From Actinomycetes bacterium (GTDB lineage: Bacteria > Actinomycetota > Actinomycetes > Actinomycetales > Cellulomonadaceae): a stretch of DNA of 23,531 bases. Of this stretch, positions 6,384 to 13,824 are shown piece by piece. The notes under the pieces are model-generated. The model saw nothing but the letters and a program-made list of their open reading frames with translations, did no database searches and had not been told where the DNA came from. The position numbers were made by a program, and so were the translations under genes. The first letter of the stretch is position 1, and each line of letters starts with the position of its first letter. The stretch covers positions 1-23,531 of the forward strand of contig JAEWOA010000014.1 in the NCBI GenBank assembly GCA_023461115.1, written 5' to 3'.

Positions 6384-7481
6384 GTGAAGAACCTGATTCG
6401 TGTGGCCGCGCTCAGCGGGGCCGTCGCCCTTGCGCTCGCGGCGTGTGGCAGCGCCCCCGACGACGAGGCGGGCGGCGACTCCACGGGCTCCCCGGCCCCC
6501 GAGGTCGACTACAAGGCCTGCATGGTCTCCGACTCCGGCGGCTTCGAGGACAAGTCGTTCAACCAGTCCGGCGCCGAGGGCCTCCAGAAGGCGGCCGACG
6601 AGCTGGGCGTCAAGACCAACAAGGTCGAGTCCACGGCTGCGACCGACTTCACGCCGAACATCGAGCAGCTCCTCGCGGACAACTGCAACCTGATCATCGG
6701 CGTCGGCTTCCTCCTCGAGGACCCGATCCAGGCCGCGGCCGAGGCGAACGCCGACACCGACTTCGCGCTCGTGGACTCCGCGTTCTCGGACAAGGACTTC
6801 AACCCGGTCACGCTGGACAACGGCAAGCCGCTGCTGTTCAACACGCAGGAGGCCGCGTTCCTCGCCGGCTACGTCGCCGCGGGCATGAGCAAGACCGGCA
6901 CGGTCGCGACGTTCGGCGGCATCCAGCTCCCGTCCGTCTCGATCTTCATGGACGGCTTCTCGGACGGCATCGCCAAGTACAACGAGGACGCCGGCAAGTC
7001 CGTCAAGCTCCTCGGCTGGGACAAGGCCGCGCAGACCGGCTCGTTCACCGGTGACTTCGAGAACCAGGCCAACGGCCAGAACCTGGCCAAGGGCTTCATC
7101 GACCAGGGCGCGGACGTCATCATGCCCGTCGCCGGGCCGGTCGGCCTGGGCGCCGCGGCGGCCGCGAAGGACGCGGGCGACGTCATGATCGTCGGCGTCG
7201 ACGCCGACTGGTTCGACACGGCGCCGGACTACTCCGCGATCATCCTGACCTCGGTCATCAAGCAGATCGGCCAGTCGGTCTTCGACACCATCAAGGACGC
7301 GTCCGAGGGCAACTTCTCGGCCGACCCGTACGTCGGCACGCTCGAGAACGGCGGCGTGGACATCGCGCCGTTCCACGACTTCGACTCCAAGGTCCCCGCG
7401 GAGCTCAAGTCCAAGGTCGACGAGCTCAAGCAGCAGATCATCAGCGGTGAGCTGAAGGTCGAGTCGCCGAGCCAGAACTGA
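6384..7481 (+). CDS. BMP-family nucleoside-binding lipoprotein (ABC transporter substrate-binding protein)
   Basis: A 365-residue BmpA/PnrA-type solute-binding lipoprotein that captures nucleosides outside the membrane for the transporter encoded next. The start is GTG at 6384, chosen because AGGAGAG lies just upstream and because it opens directly into a lipoprotein signal peptide (KNLIR, hydrophobic stretch, lipobox LAAC with C21). The frame is open upstream, but that part is GC hairpin sequence. Family landmarks are DSGGFEDKSFNQS after the linker and EAAFLAGYVAA in the middle. A Gly/Ser/Pro-rich linker follows the acylated cysteine. A strong hairpin separates it from the ATPase gene, as expected if the binding protein is made in excess. 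Nucleoside specificity is inferred from the cdd-deoA-add context. Confidence 0.93.
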   Translation: MKNLIRVAALSGAVALALAACGSAPDDEAGGDSTGSPAPEVDYKACMVSDSGGFEDKSFNQSGAEGLQKAADELGVKTNKVESTAATDFTPNIEQLLADNCNLIIGVGFLLEDPIQAAAEANADTDFALVDSAFSDKDFNPVTLDNGKPLLFNTQEAAFLAGYVAAGMSKTGTVATFGGIQLPSVSIFMDGFSDGIAKYNEDAGKSVKLLGWDKAAQTGSFTGDFENQANGQNLAKGFIDQGADVIMPVAGPVGLGAAAAAKDAGDVMIVGVDADWFDTAPDYSAIILTSVIKQIGQSVFDTIKDASEGNFSADPYVGTLENGGVDIAPFHDFDSKVPAELKSKVDELKQQIISGELKVESPSQN

Positions 7482-7501
7482 CGCACTAGCACGTGACACG
7501 C

Positions 7502-7535
7502 ACGGTGGCCCGGGCATGAGTGCCCGGGCCACCGT
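7502..7535 (+). terminator. 15-bp perfect hairpin between lipoprotein and ATPase genes
   Basis: ACGGTGGCCCGGGCA (7502-7516) pairs perfectly with 7521-7535 around the loop TGAG. No T-tract follows, so it may be a partial terminator or an mRNA 3'-end stabiliser that raises lipoprotein expression over the transporter subunits. Confidence 0.75.
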
Positions 7536-7548
7536 CGTGCCTCGCCGT

Positions 7549-7554
7549 TAGTGT
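7549..7554 (+). promoter_or_regulatory. Weak candidate -10 ahead of the ABC operon
   Basis: TAGTGT, immediately after the hairpin, would start transcription near 7561, upstream of the GAAGGAG ribosome site (7569-7575). The -35 position falls in the hairpin arm and is poor, so this is tentative. Confidence 0.25.
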
Positions 7555-7584
7555 GCTGACAACGACGCGAAGGAGCGTGACCTC

Positions 7585-9204
7585 GTGAAGCTCGAGCTGC
7601 GGGGCATCACCAAGCGCTTCGGCGACCTGGTGGCCAACGACCACATCGACCTCGTGGTCGAGCCGGGTGAGATCCACGCCCTGCTCGGGGAGAACGGCGC
7701 CGGCAAGAGCACGTTGATGAACGTGCTCTACGGGCTGTACGACCCCGACGAGGGCGAGATCCTCATCGACGACGCCAAGCGGGCGTTCGTCGGGCCTGGC
7801 GACGCGATGGCGGCGGGCATCGGCATGGTGCACCAGCACTTCATGCTGGTCCCGGTGTTCACGGTGGCCGAGAACGTCGCACTCGGGCACGAGCCCGTCA
7901 AGGGCGGCGGGCTGCTGGACTTCGCGGAGGCGCGCACGCGCGTCAAGGAGATCTCCGACCGCTTCGGGTTCGACGTCGACCCCGACGCGCTCGTCGAGGA
8001 CCTCCCCGTCGGCGCGCAGCAGCGCGTCGAGATCATCAAGGCCCTGTCGCGGCGCGCCGAGGTGCTGATCCTCGACGAGCCCACGGCCGTCCTGACGCCC
8101 CAGGAGACCGACGAGCTGATCGCGATCATGCGCCAGCTCAAGGAGTCCGGGACGTCCATCGTCTTCATCACGCACAAGCTGCGCGAGGTCCGCGCGGTGG
8201 CCGACCGCATCACGGTGATCCGTCGCGGCAAGGTCGTCGGCACCGCCCAGCCGTCCTCCACCGAGAGCGAGCTGGCGTCGCTCATGGTCGGTCGGTCGGT
8301 CGAGCTCGGCGTCGCCAAGGAGGTCGCCCAGCCCGGCGAGTCCACCATGCAGGTGCGCGGCCTCACCGTGATCGACCCCGCCGGGGTGCGGCAGGTCGAC
8401 GACCTGAGCTTCGACGTCGCGCGCGGCGAGATCCTCGCGATCGCCGGCGTCCAGGGCAACGGCCAGACCGAGCTCACCGAGGTCATCCTCGGGCTGCAGC
8501 AGCCGGTCGCCGGGTCGGTCCGGCTCGACGGCGTCGAGCTCGTCGGGAAGTCCGTCAAGGACGTCCTGCGCGCGGGCGTCGGCTTCGTGCCCGAGGACCG
8601 CACGTCCGACGGCCTCGTCGCCGAGTTCTCGGTGGCCGAGAACCTCATCCTGGACCTGCACGACGAAGCGCCGTTCGCGCGCGGCGTGTCCATGGACCTG
8701 GCCAAGATGCGCGCCAACGCCGACCACCGCACGGTCGAGTTCGACGTGCGCACGCCGTCGATCGAGGCGGCCGCGGGCACGCTGTCCGGCGGCAACCAGC
8801 AGAAGGTCGTGCTCGCGCGCGAGATGAGCCGGCCGCTGCGCCTGTTCATCGCGTCGCAGCCCACGCGCGGCCTGGACGTCGGCTCCATCGAGTTCGTGCA
8901 CTCGCGCATCGTGCAGGAGCGCGACAACGGCACCCCCGTGATCATCGTGTCCACCGAGCTCGACGAGGTGCTCGCGCTGGCCGACCGCATCCTCGTCATG
9001 TACCGCGGGCGGGTGGTCGGGATCGTGCCCGGCGACACCGACCGCGACGTGCTGGGCCTGATGATGGCGGGTGTCCCGCTGGACGAGGCCCGCGCGCAAG
9101 CCGCCGGGCACCACACGATCCTGGGCGAGGCCGACATCGAGGCCGAGCACGAGCACGAGGCCCCGCATCCCACCACCACGAGCGCCGAGGAGGCCGACCG
9201 GTGA
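7585..9204 (+). CDS. Nucleoside ABC transporter ATP-binding protein (two ABC domains)
   Basis: A 539-residue tandem ATPase of the BMP/nucleoside (and sugar) importer type; it powers uptake at the inner face of the membrane. Domain 1: Walker A GENGAGKST (35-43), Q-loop near 82-90, signature VGAQQ (142-146), Walker B LILDEP (161-166), switch H197. Domain 2 has a degenerate P-loop GVQGNGQTEL (288-297), a canonical SGGNQQ signature (401-406) and QPTRGLDVG (425-433), where Gln takes the usual catalytic Glu position. This asymmetry is normal for the family. The GTG start is supported by GAAGGAG 9 nt upstream. A His/Glu-rich tail of about 30 residues follows the core. The stop overlaps the first permease gene by 4 nt (GTGA). 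Confidence 0.94.
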   Translation: MKLELRGITKRFGDLVANDHIDLVVEPGEIHALLGENGAGKSTLMNVLYGLYDPDEGEILIDDAKRAFVGPGDAMAAGIGMVHQHFMLVPVFTVAENVALGHEPVKGGGLLDFAEARTRVKEISDRFGFDVDPDALVEDLPVGAQQRVEIIKALSRRAEVLILDEPTAVLTPQETDELIAIMRQLKESGTSIVFITHKLREVRAVADRITVIRRGKVVGTAQPSSTESELASLMVGRSVELGVAKEVAQPGESTMQVRGLTVIDPAGVRQVDDLSFDVARGEILAIAGVQGNGQTELTEVILGLQQPVAGSVRLDGVELVGKSVKDVLRAGVGFVPEDRTSDGLVAEFSVAENLILDLHDEAPFARGVSMDLAKMRANADHRTVEFDVRTPSIEAAAGTLSGGNQQKVVLAREMSRPLRLFIASQPTRGLDVGSIEFVHSRIVQERDNGTPVIIVSTELDEVLALADRILVMYRGRVVGIVPGDTDRDVLGLMMAGVPLDEARAQAAGHHTILGEADIEAEHEHEAPHPTTTSAEEADR

Positions 9205-10493
9205 GCACGCCGCCCCTTCCCGACGCGTCCGTCCCGCCGCCCGCGGACACCGGAACCGACGCGGTCACGACGACCAAGGCGCCCGAGCCCGAGCCGGGCC
9301 GCGGCGCGACGATCCTGCGCGAGATGCTCTCGAGCGGCTGGCTCGTCACGGTCCTGGCGATCGTGCTCGCGCTCGTCATCTCCGGCATCCTCATCGCCGC
9401 GGCCGACCAGGACGTCCAGGACGCCGCCGCGTACTTGTTCGCGCGGCCCGCCGACTTCTTCTCCGCCGCGTGGCACGCGGTGTCGAGCGCCTACGTCGCG
9501 CTCTTCCAAGGCGCCGTGTTCGACCCGACCGCGGCCACCACCGCCAAGGCGTTCAAGCCGATCACCGAGACCATGACGGTCGCGATCCCGCTGATCCTCG
9601 CGGGCCTCGGCCTGGGCATCGGCTTCCGCGCCGGCCTGTTCAACATCGGCGCGCAGGGCCAGATCATCCTCGGCGCGATCTTCGCGGGCTGGGTCGGGTT
9701 CACCCTGGACCTCCCGCCGGTGCTGCACCTGCTGGTCGCGATGCTCGCGGCCATGATCGGCGGCGGCATCTGGGCCGGCATCGCGGGCGTGCTCAAGGCC
9801 CGCACCGGAGCGCACGAGGTCATCGTCACGATCATGCTCAACAACATCGCGGTCTACCTGATCGCGTACCTGTTGTCGACCAAGCTGCTGAAGAACCCGG
9901 GCTCGACCAACCCGATCTCGCCGCCGATCGACGGCAACGCGCTGTACCCGCGCCTGCTGGGCGGCCAGTTCCGCCTGCACTTCGGGTTCATCGTCGCGAT
10001 CCTCGCCGCCGTGCTGGTGTGGTGGATCATGAGCCGCTCGACCATCGGATTCAAGTTCCGCGCGGTGGGCGCCAACCCGCACGCGGCGCGGACCGCCGGC
10101 ATCTCGGTGAACTCGTCGTACATCTGGGTCATGGTCCTGGCCGGCGCGTTCGCGGGCCTCGCGGGCTCGGCGCAGGTGCTGGGCACCGACAAGGTGCTCA
10201 CGGCGGACGTCGCGGCGAGCTTCGGCTTCGACGCGATCACGGTCGCGCTGCTGGGCCGGTCCAAGCCGCTCGGCACGTTCTTCGCCGGCCTGCTGTTCGG
10301 CGCGCTGCGCGCCGGCGGGTTCGCGATGCAGGCCCGCACCGGCACGCCGATCGACATCGTGCTCGTCGTGCAGTCGCTCGTCGTGCTGTTCATCGCGGCG
10401 CCGCCGCTGGTCCGCGCGGTGTTCCGCCTGCCCGCTCCCGGCGCGCGCAAGGCCCGAGCGCCCCGCCCGACGACGAAGGAGGTGGCCGCGTGA
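9201..10493 (+). CDS. Nucleoside ABC transporter permease 1
   Basis: A 430-residue polytopic permease of the branched-chain/sugar type (BPD_transp_2 class), one half of the transmembrane channel. It has a Pro/Thr-rich cytoplasmic N-terminus of about 45 residues, a first helix at about 47-67, and then the family motif AGLFNIGAQGQ (144-154). A conserved loop, AHEVIVTIMLNNIA (about 204-217), is expected to contact the ATPase, and further helices run to about residue 410. The basic C-terminal tail is cytoplasmic. The GTG start overlaps the ATPase stop, and its own stop overlaps the second permease start, both as GTGA, so the subunits are translationally coupled. Confidence 0.92.
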   Translation: MSTPPLPDASVPPPADTGTDAVTTTKAPEPEPGRGATILREMLSSGWLVTVLAIVLALVISGILIAAADQDVQDAAAYLFARPADFFSAAWHAVSSAYVALFQGAVFDPTAATTAKAFKPITETMTVAIPLILAGLGLGIGFRAGLFNIGAQGQIILGAIFAGWVGFTLDLPPVLHLLVAMLAAMIGGGIWAGIAGVLKARTGAHEVIVTIMLNNIAVYLIAYLLSTKLLKNPGSTNPISPPIDGNALYPRLLGGQFRLHFGFIVAILAAVLVWWIMSRSTIGFKFRAVGANPHAARTAGISVNSSYIWVMVLAGAFAGLAGSAQVLGTDKVLTADVAASFGFDAITVALLGRSKPLGTFFAGLLFGALRAGGFAMQARTGTPIDIVLVVQSLVVLFIAAPPLVRAVFRLPAPGARKARAPRPTTKEVAA

Positions 10494-11797
10494 CCGCCAC
10501 GACGCTCCCGCCGACGGCCCCCGCGGGCCCCGCGCCCGCCGCCGACGCCGGCAAGCCGCTCCCGCCGATCAGCTGGAAGGCCCCGATCGGGTACGGCGTG
10601 TTCGCGCTGCTCTCGCTCGTGCTGTTCGGGCTGCTCCCGGCCGGTGGGCGCGAGTCGACGTTCACGATCTCGACGTCCGCGGACTTCGTGCACATCGACC
10701 CGATCACGGTGCCGTCCAAGCTGACGGCGCTGATCCTGTCGCTCGTCGCGGTCGCGCTCGCGATCGTCAGCCTGCTGGCCACCCGTCGGCGCCGCAAGGT
10801 CGGCGTGTGGCTGCCCACCGTGTTCGGCATCGCCGTGGTGCTGGCGTTCCTGACCTGGGCGGACGCGGGCAAGACGCAGCCGATGCCGCTCACGGGCCTG
10901 CTGCAGGGCTCGCTGTTCCTCGCGGTGCCGCTGGTGTTCGGCTCGCTCGCGGGCCTGCTGTGCGAGCGCTCCGGCATCATCAACGTCGCGATCGAGGGCC
11001 AGCTCCTGGCCGGCGCGTTCCTCGCGGCCGTCGTCGCGACGATCACGCACTCGGCGTACGCGGGCCTGGTCGCGGCGCCGATCGCCGGCGCGCTCGTCGC
11101 CTCGCTGCTGGTGTTGTTCTCGATCCGGTACGTGGTCAACCAGATCATCGTCGGCGTCGTGCTCAACGTGCTCGTCGTCGGCGTCACGAGCTACCTGTTC
11201 TCCACGGTGCTGAAGAACGACGCGGCGACGTTCAACTCGCCGCCCAAGCTGCCGACGATCGCGATCCCGGGGCTCTCACAGATCCCCGTGATCGGGCCCG
11301 TGCTGTTCCGCCAGACCGCGCTCGTCTACGTCATGTACATCGTCGTGATCCTGCTGCAGATCTTCGTGTTCCGCAGCCGTTGGGGCCTGCGCCTGCGCGC
11401 AGTCGGCGAGCACCCCAAGGCCGCGGACACCGTGGGCATCAAGGTCAACCGCACGCGGTTGCGCTCGACGCTGCTCGGCGGCGCGGTCGCCGGCCTCGGC
11501 GGCGCGTTCTTCACGGTCGCCGCCGGCCTGGCGTTCGGCAAGGAGATGACGGGCGGCAAGGGCTTCATCGCCCTGGCGGCCATGATCCTGGGCCGCTGGA
11601 ACCCCGTGGGCGCGCTCGCCGCGGCGCTGCTGTTCGGCTTCTCCGACAACCTGCAGGTGGTGCTCGGCATCATCGGCACGCCTATCCCGTCGCAGATCAT
11701 GCTCATGACGCCGTACGTCGTGACGATCTTCGCGGTGGCCGGCCTCGTGGGACGCGTGCGCGCGCCCGCCGCCGAGGGCATCCCCTACGTGAAGTGA
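10490..11797 (+). CDS. Nucleoside ABC transporter permease 2
   Basis: A 435-residue permease paired with the preceding one. It starts at GTG 10490, overlapping the permease 1 stop by 4 nt; a longer in-frame opening reaching back to 9071 runs over other genes and is not real. The N-terminal half holds a proline/alanine-rich cytoplasmic stretch and extra helices (about 34-50, 78-97, 107-122). The family motif SGIINVAIEGQ is at 161-171, followed by the usual helix set and the conserved segment RAVGEHPKAADTVGI late in the protein. It belongs to the same class as the YufQ/NupQ-type partners of BMP lipoproteins. The cytidine deaminase gene follows at once. Confidence 0.92.
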   Translation: MTATTLPPTAPAGPAPAADAGKPLPPISWKAPIGYGVFALLSLVLFGLLPAGGRESTFTISTSADFVHIDPITVPSKLTALILSLVAVALAIVSLLATRRRRKVGVWLPTVFGIAVVLAFLTWADAGKTQPMPLTGLLQGSLFLAVPLVFGSLAGLLCERSGIINVAIEGQLLAGAFLAAVVATITHSAYAGLVAAPIAGALVASLLVLFSIRYVVNQIIVGVVLNVLVVGVTSYLFSTVLKNDAATFNSPPKLPTIAIPGLSQIPVIGPVLFRQTALVYVMYIVVILLQIFVFRSRWGLRLRAVGEHPKAADTVGIKVNRTRLRSTLLGGAVAGLGGAFFTVAAGLAFGKEMTGGKGFIALAAMILGRWNPVGALAAALLFGFSDNLQVVLGIIGTPIPSQIMLMTPYVVTIFAVAGLVGRVRAPAAEGIPYVK

Positions 11798-11802
11798 GCC
11801 AG

Positions 11803-12201
11803 ATGAGCGAGATCGACTGGCCCGCGCTGCGGGCCGCCGCGACCGACGTGATGCGCCGGGCGTACGTGCCGTACTCCCGGTTCCCGGTCGGCGCCGCCGC
11901 GCTCGTCGACGACGGCCGCGTGGTGGTGGGCTGCAACGTGGAGAACGCGTCGTACGGCCTGACGCTGTGCGCCGAGTGCGCGCTGGTGTCCGGGCTCCAC
12001 GTGTCCGGCGGTGGCCGGCTCGTGGCGTTCACCTGCGTGGACGGGCACGGCAACGTGCTCATGCCGTGCGGGCGCTGCCGGCAGCTGCTGTTCGAGCACG
12101 GCGGGCCGCGACTGCTCGTCGAGACCGTCTCGGGCGTCAAGCCCATGAGCGAGGTGCTGCCCGACGCGTTCGGGCCGGCCGACCTGGAGGAGCGGGCATG
12201 A
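11803..12201 (+). CDS. cdd: Cytidine deaminase
   Basis: A 132-residue homotetrameric-type zinc enzyme that turns cytidine and deoxycytidine into uridine and deoxyuridine. The zinc site is complete: CAE with C56 and the proton-shuttling E58, and PCGRC with C89 and C92. CNVENASYG (44-52) is the substrate-binding stretch. I place the start at ATG 11803. An in-frame GTG at 11794 would add three residues and give the 4-nt GTGA overlap seen at the two preceding junctions, so it is a real alternative. Neither has a strong ribosome site, so translation is probably coupled to the permease. The stop overlaps deoA as ATGA. The enzyme feeds imported cytidine to the phosphorylase. Confidence 0.96.
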   Translation: MSEIDWPALRAAATDVMRRAYVPYSRFPVGAAALVDDGRVVVGCNVENASYGLTLCAECALVSGLHVSGGGRLVAFTCVDGHGNVLMPCGRCRQLLFEHGGPRLLVETVSGVKPMSEVLPDAFGPADLEERA

Positions 12202-13484
12202 GCGAGTCCTTCGACGCGGTGGACGTCATCGTCGCCAAGCGTGACGGGCGCCGGCTGAGCGACGCGCAGATCGACTGGGTGATCGACGCGTACACGCGGG
12301 GTGTCGTGGCCGACGAGCAGATGTCGGCGCTCAACATGGCGATCCTGCTCAACGGCATGGACCGCTCCGAGATCGCGCGCTGGACCGCGGCGATGATCGC
12401 GTCCGGCGAGCGCATGTCGTTCGCGTCGCTGCCGTGGCCCACCGCGGACAAGCACTCGACCGGCGGCGTGGGGGACAAGATCACGCTGCCGCTCGCGCCG
12501 CTCGTCGCGGTGTTCGGGGTCGCGGTGCCGCAGCTCTCCGGGCGCGGGCTCGGCCACACGGGCGGGACGCTCGACAAGCTCGAGTCCATCGGCGGCTGGC
12601 GCGCCGCGTTGTCCAACGACGAGATGATGCGCCAGCTCGCCGACGTCGGCGCCGTGATCTGCCAGGCCGGGTCCGGGCTGGCGCCCGCGGATCGCAAGCT
12701 CTACGCGCTGCGGGACGTCACCGGGACGGTCGAGGCGATCCCGCTGATCGCGAGCTCGATCATGAGCAAGAAGATCGCCGAGGGCACGGGCGCGCTGGTG
12801 CTCGACGTGAAGGTCGGCTCGGGCGCGTTCATGAAGTCGCTGGACTCCGCGCGCGAGCTGGCCCGGACCATGGTGGACCTGGGCACCGACGCGGGCGTCA
12901 CGACGGTCGCGCTGCTCACCGACATGTCCACGCCGCTGGGCCTGACCGCGGGCAACGCGCTCGAGGTCCGCGAGTCGGTCGAGGTGCTGGCCGGCGGCGG
13001 GCCCCCGGACGTCGTCGAGCTCACGGTGGCGCTCGCGCAGGAGATGCTCGCGGCCGCGGGCAAACCCGACGAGGACGTGGCCGCGGCCCTGGCCGACGGA
13101 CGCGCGATGGACGTGTGGAAGCGCATGATCGCGGCGCAGGGCGGAGACGCCGAGGCGCCGCTGCCCTGGGCGCGTGAGACGCAGGACGTCGTCGCGGAGT
13201 CCGACGGCGTGCTCGAGTCGCTCGACGCGTACGCCGTGGGCGTCGCCGCGTGGCGGCTGGGCGCGGGCCGCGCGCGCAAGGAGGACCCCGTGCAGGCCGG
13301 CGCGGGCGTCGTCCTGCACGCCAAGCCGGGCGACGAGGTGCGCGCGGGCCAGCGGTTGCTGACGCTGCACACCGACACCCCGGAGAGGTTCGCCCGCGCG
13401 CACGAGGCGCTGGCCGGTGGGATCGTCGTGAGCCCCACCGCCCCGGCCCCCACACCACTCGTTCTCGACCGGATCACCGCCTGA
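12198..13484 (+). CDS. deoA: Thymidine phosphorylase
   Basis: A 428-residue pyrimidine nucleoside phosphorylase that converts thymidine or deoxyuridine plus phosphate into base and 2-deoxyribose-1-phosphate. The phosphate-binding KHSTGGVGDK is at 85-94, and the family signature SGRGLGHTGGTLDKLES is at 114-130. The C-terminal domain with DPVQAGAGV and KPGDEVRAGQ is the typical pyrimidine nucleoside phosphorylase tail. The ATG at 12198 overlaps the cdd stop (ATGA), placing it last in the transporter-cdd-deoA operon. Uridine use cannot be excluded because the PyNP and thymidine phosphorylase groups are close. A gap of 115 nt follows before the next gene. Confidence 0.95.
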   Translation: MSESFDAVDVIVAKRDGRRLSDAQIDWVIDAYTRGVVADEQMSALNMAILLNGMDRSEIARWTAAMIASGERMSFASLPWPTADKHSTGGVGDKITLPLAPLVAVFGVAVPQLSGRGLGHTGGTLDKLESIGGWRAALSNDEMMRQLADVGAVICQAGSGLAPADRKLYALRDVTGTVEAIPLIASSIMSKKIAEGTGALVLDVKVGSGAFMKSLDSARELARTMVDLGTDAGVTTVALLTDMSTPLGLTAGNALEVRESVEVLAGGGPPDVVELTVALAQEMLAAAGKPDEDVAAALADGRAMDVWKRMIAAQGGDAEAPLPWARETQDVVAESDGVLESLDAYAVGVAAWRLGAGRARKEDPVQAGAGVVLHAKPGDEVRAGQRLLTLHTDTPERFARAHEALAGGIVVSPTAPAPTPLVLDRITA

Positions 13485-13570
13485 CGCGGGCGGCCGAGCG
13501 CGGGCGCGCAGGCGGCGCGCGGGGCACGATGAAGCCAAGGCCATCTTCGTCCGAACGCTTAGCCATCCCA

Positions 13571-13603
13571 ATGCTGTTGTCATCCGAATGGAGGCGCCGA
13601 TGA
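13571..13603 (+). CDS. Possible 10-residue leader peptide
   Basis: A short frame, MLLSSEWRRR, begins at ATG 13571. Its TGA (13601-13603) overlaps the ATG of the next gene as ATGA. TTAGCC (13559-13564) plus six bases precedes the ATG, close to the leaderless promoter pattern seen elsewhere in this window. It could couple translation of the small acidic protein or act as an attenuating leader. An in-frame ATG at 13529 would make it 24 residues. Evidence is positional only; chance is quite possible. Confidence 0.25.
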   Translation: MLLSSEWRRR

Positions 13604-13824
13604 GCACCGTTCCCGGATCCGACGCGTGGCGTGACGCCGGCCTCGAGCCCGCCGACCCCGACGTGCCACTGCGGCTGACCGACGAGCCCGCGGGCGAGGA
13701 CGACCCCGAGGAGTACACGCCGGGATTCGGCCGCGCCGACCGTGAGGGCCGCGCGAGCGAGGCCGATGTGCTGGAGCAGGACACCGAGGTCCCCGACGGC
13801 GACGACGAAGCGGGTGAGGCGTGA
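13600..13824 (+). CDS. Small acidic hypothetical protein encoded before adenosine deaminase
   Basis: A 74-residue protein I do not recognise. It is strongly acidic (24 Asp/Glu against 5 Arg, no Lys), lacks Cys and membrane segments, and is rich in Pro/Gly/Ala, so it is probably largely disordered. A central EYTPGFGRADREGRASEADV stretch looks conserved-like in style. The ATG at 13600 is preferred over an ATG at 13588 because GGAGG lies 5 nt before it. The stop overlaps the add start as GTGA, so production is coupled to adenosine deaminase. It may be an accessory or unrelated passenger protein; no function is proposed. Confidence 0.75.
   Translation: MSTVPGSDAWRDAGLEPADPDVPLRLTDEPAGEDDPEEYTPGFGRADREGRASEADVLEQDTEVPDGDDEAGEA

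Noticed and set aside
9071..10489. N-terminal extension of permease 2 back to 9071
   Set aside because: The stretch reads Arg/Pro-rich out-of-frame sequence over the ATPase and permease 1 genes; the GTG at 10490 with a 4-nt overlap is the sensible start.
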